Shown in pieces: positions 27,378 to 37,500 of a stretch of 64,000 nucleotides of DNA. Both the position numbers and the translations under genes were made by a program. Below the pieces are notes generated by a model. The model searched no databases. It was not told where the DNA came from and saw only the letters and a list, made by a program, of their open reading frames with translations. Every line of letters starts with the position of its first letter. Within the stretch, counting starts at the first letter, position 1. Source of the stretch: Bacteroidota bacterium (GTDB lineage Bacteria > Bacteroidota > Ignavibacteria > Ignavibacteriales > Ignavibacteriaceae); contig JAKAGZ010000002.1 of NCBI GenBank assembly GCA_021815365.1, forward strand, positions 106,954 through 170,953, read 5' to 3'.

Positions 27378-28364
27378 ATGAGAGAGTTAAAACTTTGGGA
27401 ATTTATAAAATCCAGCATTGAGAGCGGAAGTGTAGTTATATTAATGACAGTACTGAACTCGACAGGCGGCTCGCCCGGTAAAGCAGGATTTAAAATGGCA
27501 GTTAATAATAAGCTTGCCTGTCAGGCAGACATGCCTGAACTTTTTGGCACTATCGGAGGGGGAATTATGGAATATGATCTTGTTGAAAGAGTGAAAGAGT
27601 ATTTAAAGACAGGAGAGAAAGTCAGGCTTTTTCAAAAGCTATTTCACAACAAAAAGGCAAAAGTGAATCGGTCGGGTCTGATCTGCGCCGGAACTGAAAC
27701 AATATTTCTTTGTTCTTTAAATTCTGATGACCTGCAGATCATTAATTCTATTGTCAATTCTTTTATTGAAAGAAAACCATCACTGTTAAAAATTACACCA
27801 GAAGGGATTTCATTCATAAATCATAGAAGGAATAAAAACCACATAAAATTTGAAAAATTATCTGAAGATAAATGGTCATATGAAGAGAATATTGGCATCC
27901 CGAATACTGTTTATGTTATCGGGTGCGGACACGTAGGACTTGCAGTTTCAAAAATTATGTCGCAGCTTGATTTTTATGTAATCACATTTGACGACCGTCC
28001 TGATGTCATTACGGTTAAACAAAATAATTTTTCGCATCAGCTTGTAATTAAAAATTTTAATGAGATCGGGAATGATATTTCAGAAGGTGAGTATTCTTAC
28101 GTAGTGATAGTGACTACAGCTTATCCTTCTGATAAGACAGCTTTGCTCAGCGTGATTGATAAAAAAGTGAAGTATATCGGTCTGATGGGAAGCAAAGTAA
28201 AAATTAAAAAGATATTTGATGAAGTCAGATCAGAAGGTGTTAGTGAAGAAAAATTAAAATTTGTACACGCACCTATTGGGGAAAAAATAAACAGCAATAC
28301 GCCGGAAGAAATAGCTGTCAGCATTGCTGCAGAAATAATCAAAATTAAAAATTCAGTCAGCTAA
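27378..28364 (+). CDS. xdhC: XdhC-family molybdenum cofactor insertion factor
   Basis: XdhC proteins bind sulfurated molybdenum cofactor and hand it to the dehydrogenase. The N-terminal half has GGSPGKAGFKM and GTIGGGIMEYDLVE; the C-terminal Rossmann half has VYVIGCGHVGLAVSK and YIGLMGSKVKIK. Between KMAVNNKL and FGTIGGG the family has almost no spacer, but here about eight residues (ACQADMPE) are inserted, encoded by a palindromic GC-rich repeat at 27513-27537. The gene lies 74 bases after the catalytic subunit, in the same operon. Confidence 0.88.
   Translation: MRELKLWEFIKSSIESGSVVILMTVLNSTGGSPGKAGFKMAVNNKLACQADMPELFGTIGGGIMEYDLVERVKEYLKTGEKVRLFQKLFHNKKAKVNRSGLICAGTETIFLCSLNSDDLQIINSIVNSFIERKPSLLKITPEGISFINHRRNKNHIKFEKLSEDKWSYEENIGIPNTVYVIGCGHVGLAVSKIMSQLDFYVITFDDRPDVITVKQNNFSHQLVIKNFNEIGNDISEGEYSYVVIVTTAYPSDKTALLSVIDKKVKYIGLMGSKVKIKKIFDEVRSEGVSEEKLKFVHAPIGEKINSNTPEEIAVSIAAEIIKIKNSVS
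27513..27537. repeat. Palindromic repeat inserted in frame into xdhC
   Basis: TGCCTG-T-CAGGCA followed by GACATGCCTG. It shares the TGCCTG...GGCAGACA words, in opposite orientation, with the intergenic element at 51468-51487. It adds about eight residues next to a conserved glycine-rich loop of the protein. Confidence 0.55.
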
Positions 28365-28367
28365 TTA

Positions 28368-28481
28368 TTAATGGAACAATTCCCTGAATTCTTTTCTCTC
28401 TCTCAACAGTTTCCTGACGACAAAAAATAATTTGCCCGCAATTACTGAAGCAAGAATTATAGCTCCTAAAGTCAAAAACAT
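28368..28481 (-). CDS. Small single-span membrane protein, 37 residues
   Basis: An ATG at 28481 with a good AGAGGATTAAA ribosome site opens a 37-codon frame. The product has a hydrophobic helix of about 20 residues (residues 3-22, LTLGAIILASVIAGK first) and a strongly basic and acidic tail (RKLLRERKEFRELFH). It converges with xdhC, ending three bases beyond its stop. The membrane helix, the charged tail and the ribosome site make it credible in spite of its size. No function can be assigned. Confidence 0.5.
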   Translation of the reverse strand: MFLTLGAIILASVIAGKLFFVVRKLLRERKEFRELFH

Positions 28482-28690
28482 TTTAATCCTCTTTTTACAT
28501 ATCGGGGCAACTTGCATACCAGTGTAGACAAATTAAAAAACAACTTAATTCTCGTTTAATAATCTCAAAAGGAGACCTGTGTTATTTTTAAAACACAAAA
28601 ATTTCGTACAGCAGGTAATTTTTTGCTGGAAAACTTTCCTTTTTATATGGCACATTGATTGAGTATTCAGATGAAAAAGATGAGGTAAAA

Positions 28691-28786
28691 ATGGAGATAC
28701 ATAATATTACTTTCAATTTATTGATGATCGTTCCTGCTTTGTTAGTAGTGGGGTTCGGGTTATATAAATTAAACAAACAAATCTGA
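28691..28786 (+). CDS. Small single-span membrane protein, 31 residues
   Basis: GATGAGGTAAAA precedes an ATG that opens 31 codons: a short polar N-terminus, a hydrophobic helix (FNLLMIVPALLVVGFGLY) and a basic end (KLNKQI). This layout is that of the tiny accessory subunits found with membrane complexes (CydX-, KdpF- or CcoQ-like), but no such complex is encoded next to it. The call rests on ribosome site and composition. Confidence 0.45.
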   Translation: MEIHNITFNLLMIVPALLVVGFGLYKLNKQI

Positions 28787-29227
28787 TAGCAAATCGTAAA
28801 GTCGGTTCTCTCTTGTATCACGTTCGGAGAGTTTAACCGGCATTTTCTTAACCCAAAAAATTCATTAGGAATGCCCCGATTTTATTGGGGTTAACCCCGA
28901 CAAGCCCTGAAGGATTTTGATGCTTGGTTTTGAAGAATAACTCTCTTTCAAATTCTTTTTGCCAAAATGAATTATGGCTTGTTGGCACGTAGGGCAAACC
29001 CGCCTGCCGGACGGACAGGTTTTCCTAAGGGAAAATTTGGGTTAATATATTTTTCTGAAGTAAGTATTTTCTAAACTGGTTTTAAAATCCATTCTGTAGT
29101 GCTTCAAAATCAAAAAAATCCCAAAATGGGAAGATTGCCCGTTGTTATTCAATCAAAAAAGAGAGGAATAAATACAAATGTATGGTATATTTATTGAAAT
29201 GCTGAATTAAAACGCAGAAGATGTTAA
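28787..29227. other. Long intergenic stretch with palindromes
   Basis: No gene seen. It contains a perfect 12-base palindrome GGGGTTAACCCC at 28887-28898 next to a second inverted CCCCGA...TTGGGG arrangement, a GC-rich repeat at 28999-29020, and a small TCCCAAAATGGGA hairpin at about 29117. The last 60 bases before the next gene are AT-rich and probably carry its promoter. Confidence 0.5.
28999..29020. repeat. GC-rich palindromic repeat
   Basis: CCTGCC-GGACG-GACAGG type hairpin in AT-rich surroundings, one of the scattered GC-rich palindromes of this window. Confidence 0.5.
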
Positions 29228-29920
29228 ATGGATTTTATTAATGATATTATATTAACAGGCTTGGAAGACAGGGAACTGAACGAGTACAAGGTTTTAAATT
29301 ATCTCAAGAACTGCAGGCATGATTTTAATGGAAATCGTTTATATCCCGGACTTACTGAGCTGCGTTTAATTGCCTCCAGGTTAAAATCATTGCTTGATCA
29401 AAAAACTTTTCATAATAACTCATACCAATATCTGATGAAGAAAAACGGGGAACACGATTCCTGTGTAAGCATAAGCAGCGATATCTTTGAAAATTTTGCT
29501 GAGATGATTAGATGGTCAATGACAAAAATAATCGAAGTTATTGAAGAAGGTTATGTGATTTATGACTTTGTCTCGCGTAATATTGAGGTTAACATTGTAG
29601 GTGATCTTCCTGAATATTATGATGAAGGTTACCTGGTTATTCCTGATAACAGGACAGGAAAACTTATGATATATCAATATACATGCTCTCTCAGCATGTC
29701 ATCGCCAATCCCACTTCAATCACTTAACACAAGATTTTTAAAGTCGGTTCCTGATACGAAAATATCACTGACCTCAAAGAAGTTCAGGAGTGAGCTGATA
29801 ACCCAAATTAATTCTTATATAGATCCTGCAATTTTTGTCTGTCTTACCGATCTGGATTTTGATATTCCTCACACAATACTGCCAATTACAAAAAAGAAAC
29901 TGCTGGATGTGATCTTCTGA
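29228..29920 (+). CDS. Conserved-looking cytosolic protein of unknown function
   Basis: I do not recognise this 230-residue protein. It has no signal peptide or membrane segment and is acidic, with a mixed helix and strand pattern: a helical N-terminal half up to IEVIEEGYVIYDFVSRNIEV and a more strand-like second half. No catalytic motif stands out. The even, non-repetitive composition and codon use support a real gene. It stands alone, with long spacers on both sides. Confidence 0.7.
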   Translation: MDFINDIILTGLEDRELNEYKVLNYLKNCRHDFNGNRLYPGLTELRLIASRLKSLLDQKTFHNNSYQYLMKKNGEHDSCVSISSDIFENFAEMIRWSMTKIIEVIEEGYVIYDFVSRNIEVNIVGDLPEYYDEGYLVIPDNRTGKLMIYQYTCSLSMSSPIPLQSLNTRFLKSVPDTKISLTSKKFRSELITQINSYIDPAIFVCLTDLDFDIPHTILPITKKKLLDVIF

Positions 29921-30011
29921 TTACAAGCTCAGAAATATTTTCATTTAAAATTTTTCATTAATTCTGCTTCGTAACGTTAATGCAGTTTTTCTGCTTTTCA
30001 GTGTATGGACT

Positions 30012-31136
30012 TTAATAGTAGAAATGAAACTGCAAAACGAAAGAGTTGTTCTTTACTTCCGGTGTTTCCCACTGAAAACGGTACTGAGGTTTAATCTCTA
30101 TAAAGCTGAACGGATAAAATTCAAAACCAGTAATTAATCTTTTAAGCTCGTTGCCGGGTAAATTGATATCCTTATCAAACCTATCGTATCGAATTACAGC
30201 CTCAAGTCCCTTGATAATTGTATAAGCACCTTCGATCATAAGCGAACTGGTTGAACTTCCTGTGATAATATTATTTTTACCGATGTCGTATTCAGCCATT
30301 AGAGTTGCATCACCGATAGCAATACCTCCGAAACCTCCGTAGAACTGGATATTAGCGATACCACTTTGATTGTTCGCCGGGTTAAATCTCTGCTCTTTAT
30401 ATGCCGCATAAGAGCCGCCAAACAAGAAACTGATTTTATCAGCAACGACAGGATGAAATTCTATCCTGGCAGTGTATGTCGGGTCAGCGGTAAATGGTCT
30501 TGAGCGTGGGTTCCCTACGCTTGCAGATAAGAATGCAGCCTCTCCGATATTAATGCCGAGCTCAACTCCTGTTTCAGTATATCTTGGGTCATAGATCAGT
30601 CCCTGTCTGCTTCCGGTTGCAAAAAGTACACCCAGATCGCCGCCGCGTGTGTAAGCGGTATGGTCATCTAAACGGATTCCAAAATTTGGTGAAAATGTTC
30701 CTACTTTTATGTAGCTGTCATTAGGCAGAACATTCAGCAGAGCGTATGCTTCCCAGATAGAAAAGAGAAAATCATAACGGGCATAGACATCTATTTCATC
30801 GGACATTTCTACATTTAAATAAATAGTCCCTTCCATTTTCTGAAAGTCGGATTGAAAAGTTGAGTCAGTGGATTTTGTAAGAAATTGTGTTCGGTAATCT
30901 AATCCGAACGTAATGTTCTCTCCGATCTTAGGGCTTAATGTTCCATCGCTTCTGTACATAGGTAAAGTATTCTTTCCATAAAGCCATCCGCCTTTTGAAC
31001 GCATTTCTCCGCCGGTTGGATTTACATGGCAATCAACGCAGGTTTGTCCGCTTCTCAGTGCAAAGCGCGGAAGAGCGAAATTATAAATTGATGAAAAAAG
31101 TATAATTAATAAAACACAGCAAATGATATTTTTCAT
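30012..31136 (-). CDS. Monoheme outer-membrane beta-barrel protein (porin-like cytochrome)
   Basis: A 374-residue exported protein: signal peptide to about residue 20, then one CXXCH heme site (CVDCH, residues 33-37) near the mature N-terminus, then a long stretch of alternating polar and hydrophobic strands ending in FVLQFHFYY, a typical barrel terminus with a final aromatic residue. A heme plug on a barrel suggests electron transfer or heme-dependent sensing at the outer membrane. No multiheme partner is next to it. The function is inferred from layout only. Confidence 0.75.
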   Translation of the reverse strand: MKNIICCVLLIILFSSIYNFALPRFALRSGQTCVDCHVNPTGGEMRSKGGWLYGKNTLPMYRSDGTLSPKIGENITFGLDYRTQFLTKSTDSTFQSDFQKMEGTIYLNVEMSDEIDVYARYDFLFSIWEAYALLNVLPNDSYIKVGTFSPNFGIRLDDHTAYTRGGDLGVLFATGSRQGLIYDPRYTETGVELGINIGEAAFLSASVGNPRSRPFTADPTYTARIEFHPVVADKISFLFGGSYAAYKEQRFNPANNQSGIANIQFYGGFGGIAIGDATLMAEYDIGKNNIITGSSTSSLMIEGAYTIIKGLEAVIRYDRFDKDINLPGNELKRLITGFEFYPFSFIEIKPQYRFQWETPEVKNNSFVLQFHFYY

Positions 31137-31291
31137 AATCGTTCCTGTTTATTTTAAAATTATTTATTGAACCTGATCGGAAATAGTTAGTAATTAAGCT
31201 AAGAAATAAACCCGCACGTCTGCGGATTGGCTACGAAAAATTCTTATTTCCCTTATACTTTTATATCTCTATACCATTATACCCCTATTCC

Positions 31292-32896
31292 TTATTTGAT
31301 AAGCTGCATCTTTTTAACCTGAATACCTTCTTCGGTTATAAGGGAAACAAAATATGTCCCCGAGCTTAAACTTTTTGCATTAAAGATAAAATTATAATTT
31401 CCTGCTTCAAGAAATCCTTTTTCCAAAACCTCTACCTGCTGCCCGAGTATATTTGTCACAGCCACAGTAACATAAGATGACTTTCCTAAATGTAACCTGA
31501 TGTTAGTTGTAGGGTTGAACGGGTTAGGGTAGTTTTGATATAACACATAGGTGCCCGGATAAGTAACATTTTTCACCAGTGATGTGGTATCATAAGATAA
31601 GTTTAAAGTATCGGTTGACTGTGTCGTTGTAATCGCAGCTAACCGTGATGAAACAATATTTTCAAATCCAATTTTCTGTGCGAGCACCCTGTATGTACCA
31701 TACTGCAGGTCTTTAACTGAATAATTCCCTGCTGAATCAACAAACGAATAATTAGCTTCTGAGTTGCTGTAAGCAGATTGTGCATATACAATGATATCAG
31801 AAAAAGCAAAATTGGTTATGTTTGATTTGATTTTGCCTGATATAGTTCCTCCGCCGAACGAGGAATCCCTTGGCATTATAATATCCAGGTTAGGCTTAAT
31901 TCCATTTACGGAAACTGAATCACCCTTAGTCCAATCTGTTGTGCCCGGGTTAAACATGCTATAGAATGCAGGCGTATAATAATTTGCGAATGATTGAATA
32001 TAATAGGTCCCTGCGTTCAGGTTATTGATTTTATATGTACCGTCACGGTTTACCATTGCAGCGTAAGTATCGGAAGAATTTGTGCCGGATATTTTGCCCG
32101 GCGTATGTATGCCTTTTCGAATAACAACAATCCCTGAGCCGATTGCAGCTTTTGATAAAGCATCAAGTATCTTGCCGGAGACTGAAATTCCTGTACTGCT
32201 GTCAGGCACAAGATTAAAATCGGCGGTCGACATTGAATCTCTTGCAACTGTAACAAAATTTGCACTTAAAGGATCTGGCTTGTTATTGAAAAACGTAAGG
32301 TTAAAACCTTTTTTATCAGCAGAGATGCTATAATATCCAGGAGGCAGCATTAACGAATATTTTCCCTGGTAATTTGTTTTTGTACTCTTGAACAAATAAA
32401 TACCATTATAGTAAAAATTTATACTAACACTGTCTAATGGGTTGCCGTTTGCTGTTACAAGCCCGCTAATTTTTCCTTCTCTCAGATCATCTTCGTGGAA
32501 ATCAATTTTTATTTTTACAAATCTTTTAGTTTTGTGATTGTTAAATGAAATCATAAGGGTATCTGTTGTATCGGCTGCGGCGACCTGGAAATAACCTGAT
32601 AGAATACAATCCATCATCAGTGTATCACCGGGGGAGACGTGAATAGGGTAATTATTATAACTATCAAACCTGATGCTATAGAGGTTCGAATTATAATACA
32701 CGGTATCAAGCAGTAAGGTATCGGTAGGACTGCTGTTTATTATCCGAATTCCTTCCAGTCTTTGGAATGTACTTTCAAATTCAACTTCGTGCGGGCGTAT
32801 GTCAACAGTATCTGAATCTGACTGGGCAAAGAGCTGCCCTATTCCGATACTGATGAGAAATAAAATAAAATATACACTCTGTAAGATTCTCTTCAT
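31292..32896 (-). CDS. Secreted protein with carboxypeptidase-regulatory-like repeats and T9SS sorting domain
   Basis: 534 residues from the ATG at 32896; an in-frame ATG at 32935 would add a second hydrophobic stretch before MKRILQSVYFILF and is less likely. After the signal peptide come a short Ig-like part and three CarboxypepD_reg-like modules (ISGLVTANGNPLDSVSINFY, VSGKILDALSKAAIGSG, ISGKIKSNITNFAFSDI) and a C-terminal sorting domain (QNYPNPFNPTTNI ... KKMQLIK). It is probably exported by T9SS and anchored on the cell surface. It is divergent from the sigma-factor gene, 65 bases away, so the two may share control. Confidence 0.88.
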   Translation of the reverse strand: MKRILQSVYFILFLISIGIGQLFAQSDSDTVDIRPHEVEFESTFQRLEGIRIINSSPTDTLLLDTVYYNSNLYSIRFDSYNNYPIHVSPGDTLMMDCILSGYFQVAAADTTDTLMISFNNHKTKRFVKIKIDFHEDDLREGKISGLVTANGNPLDSVSINFYYNGIYLFKSTKTNYQGKYSLMLPPGYYSISADKKGFNLTFFNNKPDPLSANFVTVARDSMSTADFNLVPDSSTGISVSGKILDALSKAAIGSGIVVIRKGIHTPGKISGTNSSDTYAAMVNRDGTYKINNLNAGTYYIQSFANYYTPAFYSMFNPGTTDWTKGDSVSVNGIKPNLDIIMPRDSSFGGGTISGKIKSNITNFAFSDIIVYAQSAYSNSEANYSFVDSAGNYSVKDLQYGTYRVLAQKIGFENIVSSRLAAITTTQSTDTLNLSYDTTSLVKNVTYPGTYVLYQNYPNPFNPTTNIRLHLGKSSYVTVAVTNILGQQVEVLEKGFLEAGNYNFIFNAKSLSSGTYFVSLITEEGIQVKKMQLIK

Positions 32897-32961
32897 ATTG
32901 ATAATCGTAACGAGAATAATTATTATTAGTAACAAAAATAAAACTAAGGTGACATTTCTCT

Positions 32962-33519
32962 TTGAAATATCAGAAGTTAAATTACATTAATTTTACACAA
33001 GATGAACTGGATCAGCTTTTCTACAACTCAAGAAATGGTGATGCAGATTCATTCAAAGATCTTTCCGGTTATGTAAGACATATTTCCTATACTTATTTTC
33101 ATTCAAAATATAAGCTTGGCAAGATCGACCGTATTGAGGATGTCGAAGACCTTGCCAATAATGTGTACCTTGCTTTTGCCGAACAGTACCAGAAGATAGA
33201 AAGCCTTGAATACTGGCTGCGCAGAGTTCTCTTCCTAAATTTTATAAATTGGTACAAAAAAAACCACATTAAAAATACTTTTGAACTCGAAGAAGCACAC
33301 TATATTGAAGATAAAAAGATTAACCCCGGTGACAGCGTTGATGCAGATAAAATACTGGAACTGCTTAATACGCTTAGTGAAGAAAAGCAAATTATATTGA
33401 AAAAAAGATTCTGGGAGGACCTCAAATTCTCTGAGATTGCTGAACATCTGAATAAATCAGAAGACGCCGTAAAAAAGATGTTTTACCGTACGATCGAGGA
33501 GCTAAAATCTATGCTTTGA
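32962..33519 (+). CDS. ECF-like sigma-70 family RNA polymerase sigma factor
   Basis: 185 residues with region 2 (VEDLANNVYLAFAEQY, EYWLRRVLFLNFINWYK) and region 4 (LLNTLSEEKQIILKKRFWEDLKFSEIAEHLNKSEDAVKKMFYRTIEEL), the layout of an ECF sigma factor. The start is a TTG with AAGGTGA about nine bases upstream; an in-frame stop at 32950 rules out an earlier start. The anti-sigma gene follows after 67 bases and the CHAT protease gene after that. The target regulon cannot be read from here; the divergent T9SS gene is the closest candidate. Confidence 0.88.
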   Translation: MKYQKLNYINFTQDELDQLFYNSRNGDADSFKDLSGYVRHISYTYFHSKYKLGKIDRIEDVEDLANNVYLAFAEQYQKIESLEYWLRRVLFLNFINWYKKNHIKNTFELEEAHYIEDKKINPGDSVDADKILELLNTLSEEKQIILKKRFWEDLKFSEIAEHLNKSEDAVKKMFYRTIEELKSML

Positions 33520-33586
33520 ATCAGTTTATTTTGTCACTTTATATTGATGCAGAGTACTATTTAACTATAAAATTCATATAAGAAAG

Positions 33587-34552
33587 ATGGGCGAAAACAT
33601 TCAAAAAATATTAACTATACTTGCTAAGGACATCGTGACTAAACAGGATAAAGATGAGATTGACCGCTTAGTATCTGCGGACGCGGAAGCAAAAGAATTC
33701 TTCAATAAGTATAATCGTCTTAACGATCTTGTAAAAGCATCTTCACATATTTCGCAGGATGATCTTGCGGATTATGTTTTATTTAAGAATAATAATCCCG
33801 GAAAAAATTTTGATCCTTCACGAATTAAATTTATTGAAGAGCATATAAGGAAATGTGCCAGGTGCAGTTCAGAATTTTTAAAGTTATCAGAAGAATACAC
33901 ATCTGCAAGCGGATTTATAAGCAGCAATTTACAGAAATCAAAAACGGATATTCATCCGGCTTACAGAACAGGATTATTTTTCTTTCAGAAAAAGTTATTC
34001 AGATATTCTTTTGCTGCTGTAACAGCCGTGGTAGTTTTGTTCCTTTCTTTGTCAGTCATTTCTCAGTTCGTTACCCCTAGGAATGTCAAACTAGCGAAGA
34101 CTGAAGACAGTTCACTGTTTTACGTTACACGGGGCAGAGCCAGTGATGAATTTCAAAAAGGACTTTTAGCTCTTGGTGAAAAAAAATTCGACACTGCTAT
34201 TAATTTCTTTGAAGCAGATGTTAACAATAATAAAAATGACGAAACAATATTTTATACACATTATATACTTGGTCTGACATACCTCGAAATTTCAGAAAAA
34301 GATTTTCTCGGGCTTTTCCCTTCTTACAGTGAGAGCGATGTTAATAAAGCAGTTGCTAATTTTAAAGAATGTATAGCTAAAAACAGTTCCGGTAACTTCC
34401 CCGATATTACTTCGAACTCATATTACTTTCTTGCAAAAGCGGATCTGATGCTTGGAAAAACGGTCGAAGCTAAAAAGAACCTGGAAATGGTGATCGGAAT
34501 GAAAGGCAGCAAAATAGATCGGGCAAAAGAGTTGTTGAATAACCTGGAATAA
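33587..34552 (+). CDS. Membrane-spanning anti-sigma factor with zinc motif and C-terminal TPR region
   Basis: 321 residues. The cytosolic N-terminus holds a ZAS-type zinc motif H86-x3-C90-x2-C93 (HIRKCARC) as in zinc-binding anti-sigma factors. A single membrane helix follows at about 140-161 (SFAAVTAVVVLFLSLSVIS). The outer part has TPR-like helices (GLLALGEKKFDTAINFFEAD, YYFLAKADLMLGKTVEAKKNLEMV). It probably holds the preceding sigma factor at the membrane and releases it on a periplasmic cue. The next gene starts 11 bases after its stop. Confidence 0.82.
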   Translation: MGENIQKILTILAKDIVTKQDKDEIDRLVSADAEAKEFFNKYNRLNDLVKASSHISQDDLADYVLFKNNNPGKNFDPSRIKFIEEHIRKCARCSSEFLKLSEEYTSASGFISSNLQKSKTDIHPAYRTGLFFFQKKLFRYSFAAVTAVVVLFLSLSVISQFVTPRNVKLAKTEDSSLFYVTRGRASDEFQKGLLALGEKKFDTAINFFEADVNNNKNDETIFYTHYILGLTYLEISEKDFLGLFPSYSESDVNKAVANFKECIAKNSSGNFPDITSNSYYFLAKADLMLGKTVEAKKNLEMVIGMKGSKIDRAKELLNNLE

Positions 34553-34563
34553 AACAGTGTCAG

Positions 34564-37500
34564 ATGGTATTTTCAAAATCCATAATATATGTTCTGGCTT
34601 TAATTGTATTCAGCCTCTTCGCCGGCAATCCGCAAAAAAATACTTCAGAAGCTGTTAAAAAACTGCCTTCGGGGGAAATTAATATAGATTCACTCCGCAG
34701 TATCATTAAATCAAATTCCTGGAATAAAAATTTGATGGAACAGTATTCAAATTATTTGTTCAATTCCCGTTATGATCTGCGAAGAGAACTGAACAGTCTG
34801 AAGGAATTCCCGGAAAGTTTTCAAACACACTATTTGTCTTCAATCGTGCTAAAGAGAGAGGGCAGATATTCTGAAATGTTCAGTGAGCTGATATCTGTGT
34901 TGAAGCTGAATCCTGATTTTATCCCATACTATGATAACCTTGTCTTTGCGGCTTCAGCTTCGGATAATATATCAGTGCTGGAGTCTGAAATTGTGAGTAA
35001 TAAGACGCTCACAGACAAGTACAAAAATTATTTATCAGCTTTGATCAATCTTCACAGTGGTAATTACTCTGCTGCGCTTGTTATGTTGAAAAAAATTACA
35101 ACGTCAGATTCTTTAAATAAAGACATCTTGTACCAGTTGTCTTATACTTACAGAAATCTTGGTAATTATGTTGAGGCTTTGAGTGCAGCAGAAAATGCAT
35201 TAAGAAATGCTGAAGGTGATCAATATTTTCTTACAAAGACTTTCATTGCTGTAGGCTCGCTTTATTATTTGTCAGGCAAATATAAATCGGCTGAAGAATA
35301 CTACATGAAAGCAAATAAGCTTTCGCAGAAAATTAATGATAAATACGACGAGGCTGTTTCTTTAGTTGACCTTGGTATAATGCTGGATCAGAAAGGTGAG
35401 ATTTTAAAAGCAAGAGAATATTATAGTAGAGCAATATCAATAGCTGATGATTTTAATTTCACTGAGGCAAAAGCATTAACACATTCTGAATTGGGAGTAT
35501 CATATTCATATACGAACGATCTGCTGAATGCAAAAAAGAATTATTTGACCAGTTATAATCTGTATGAGAGGCTTGGAAATAAATTAAGATTATCCCTTCT
35601 TTCTGATAACCTTGCAAGGTTGTATATGAATGAGTTCAATTACCGGGAGGCGAAAAATCTTTACGAAAAGGGTTTAAAATATGCGGGAGAAAATAAAAGA
35701 GCACGGGTAATAAATTTAACAGGTCTTGCAGATCTGTATGCAAATTTATCTAACTATGCAAAAGCACTCGAATATTATAAAAGTGCACAGAAAATTTCTG
35801 CCGGGATAAAAGATATCCCTCTTGAAGCTGAGATAAGCTCTGGCTTAGGCTCGTTAAATTTTAATTTAGGTAATTACAGGGGAGCGATAAGGGACTATAC
35901 GAAGGAAAGTACGCTGTGTCTTCAATCGGGCAATTCGTATTTGCTGCCCGGTGCATACCATCATTTGGGTCTTACTTATCTGGAAATGGACAGCCTTGCA
36001 CAGGCAGAAAATAATTTAAGCAACGCCTACAGGCTTTCAAAAAAATATTCTGATATTTATACCCAGGCACTGTCTTCAATCGACCTCGCTTATTTATTTA
36101 TGGAGAAGGGCAGCTACTCAAAGTCGCTGAGTTTATTAAGTGAATCCGAAAAGATATCATCGGCTTATGGTTTAAAATATTTGTCAGCTTTGGCTTTGCT
36201 AGTTGAAGGGAAAGTCTCAGAGAAACAGAATAATTTTCGGAAGGCGAAACTTATGTATGAAAGTTCATTAAATTCGATCCAAGCTCTGAATGAGCCAAAT
36301 ATCAGGATAGAATTATATTATTCGCTTGCAAAGCTTGCAGAAAAAAATAATAATTACCGTGAGGCAGAATCCAGGTATAAAGAAGCGATAAAAATAATTG
36401 AAAGAATTTCCAGGGCTCTTTACTCAAAAGATGAAATACAGATAGCGTACTTTTCAGATAAGGATGAAGTTTATAATTCTCTTGCTGAATTACTACTGAA
36501 AGAAAAACGTTATGAAGAAGCGCTGCAGGTTGTTGACAGGTCACGCTCACGCAACACAATACAGAATCTTTTTAACATTAAGTTTGAAAGCGTTGTTAAA
36601 GACAAGCGAGCCCTGGATGATCTGTATGATTACGAATGGGTGATCAATTCAGGTTTATACAGCACAAAACAGATTGATTCTGTTAAAGAAATTTATAATA
36701 GCATGATTTTGCCGCTTGTATCAAAATATCCTTTTATATCTGATATTAGTGACAAAAATATTGCCGACATACCATTGAATGAGATTCAGCAAAAGCTTTC
36801 TGATGATGAATACCTGCTCTCTTTCTTTTTGACCGATAAAGAAATGTATATCTTCCTGGTTTCAAAAAACAGGTTCGAACCATTTGTAATTGACATTAAT
36901 AAAGATGAACTCTTAAAATTAATTTCAGACATTTCACCATATTTCAAAACATCAGATAATTCGGAGAGAGTTTTTTACAACCAGGATCTTTTTTCATTTA
37001 ATGCGCGGGCTGCTTATCGGCTTTATCAAAAACTGCTGGCGAAAGTTCTGCGGGATGTGCCCCGTAACAGTAAAATTATTTTCAGCCTGTCACCGGAGCT
37101 TGTAACAGTACCTTTCGAGTTCCTGGTTGATAAAAAAAATAATTCAGAAAGCCCATACGATTATTCAAACAATAATTATTTGATCAATGATTACCAGGTT
37201 TCTTATACACCGTCTATCGAATTATACCTGCGTGAAAAAGAAAATGATTTTAAAAACGACGGCAAGGCTTTAGTAGTTGGTAACCCGGCAATTAATAACC
37301 AGCTAACAGGCTTTGCTGAAAGAAGAGGTCTGCTTGAAGAGACTGGTGGTCTGCCGAGAAATATTGCCTTAATGCCATTGAAATATTCAGAAGACGAAGT
37401 CAATGAAATAAGTTCACTGATAGGTGCTGATAAAATACTTGTTGAAAGAGACGCAACAGAAACAAACTTTAAGAGATTTGCCGAACACAGTAAAATAATT

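Noticed and set aside
28985..29000. TGGCACG-like word suggesting a sigma-54 promoter
   Set aside because: The required TTGC at -12 is missing at the right distance; GGCAA is found there.
31200..31230. GC-rich word CCCGCACGTCTGCGG downstream of the barrel gene
   Set aside because: Too short and imperfect to assign to the repeat families or to call a terminator.
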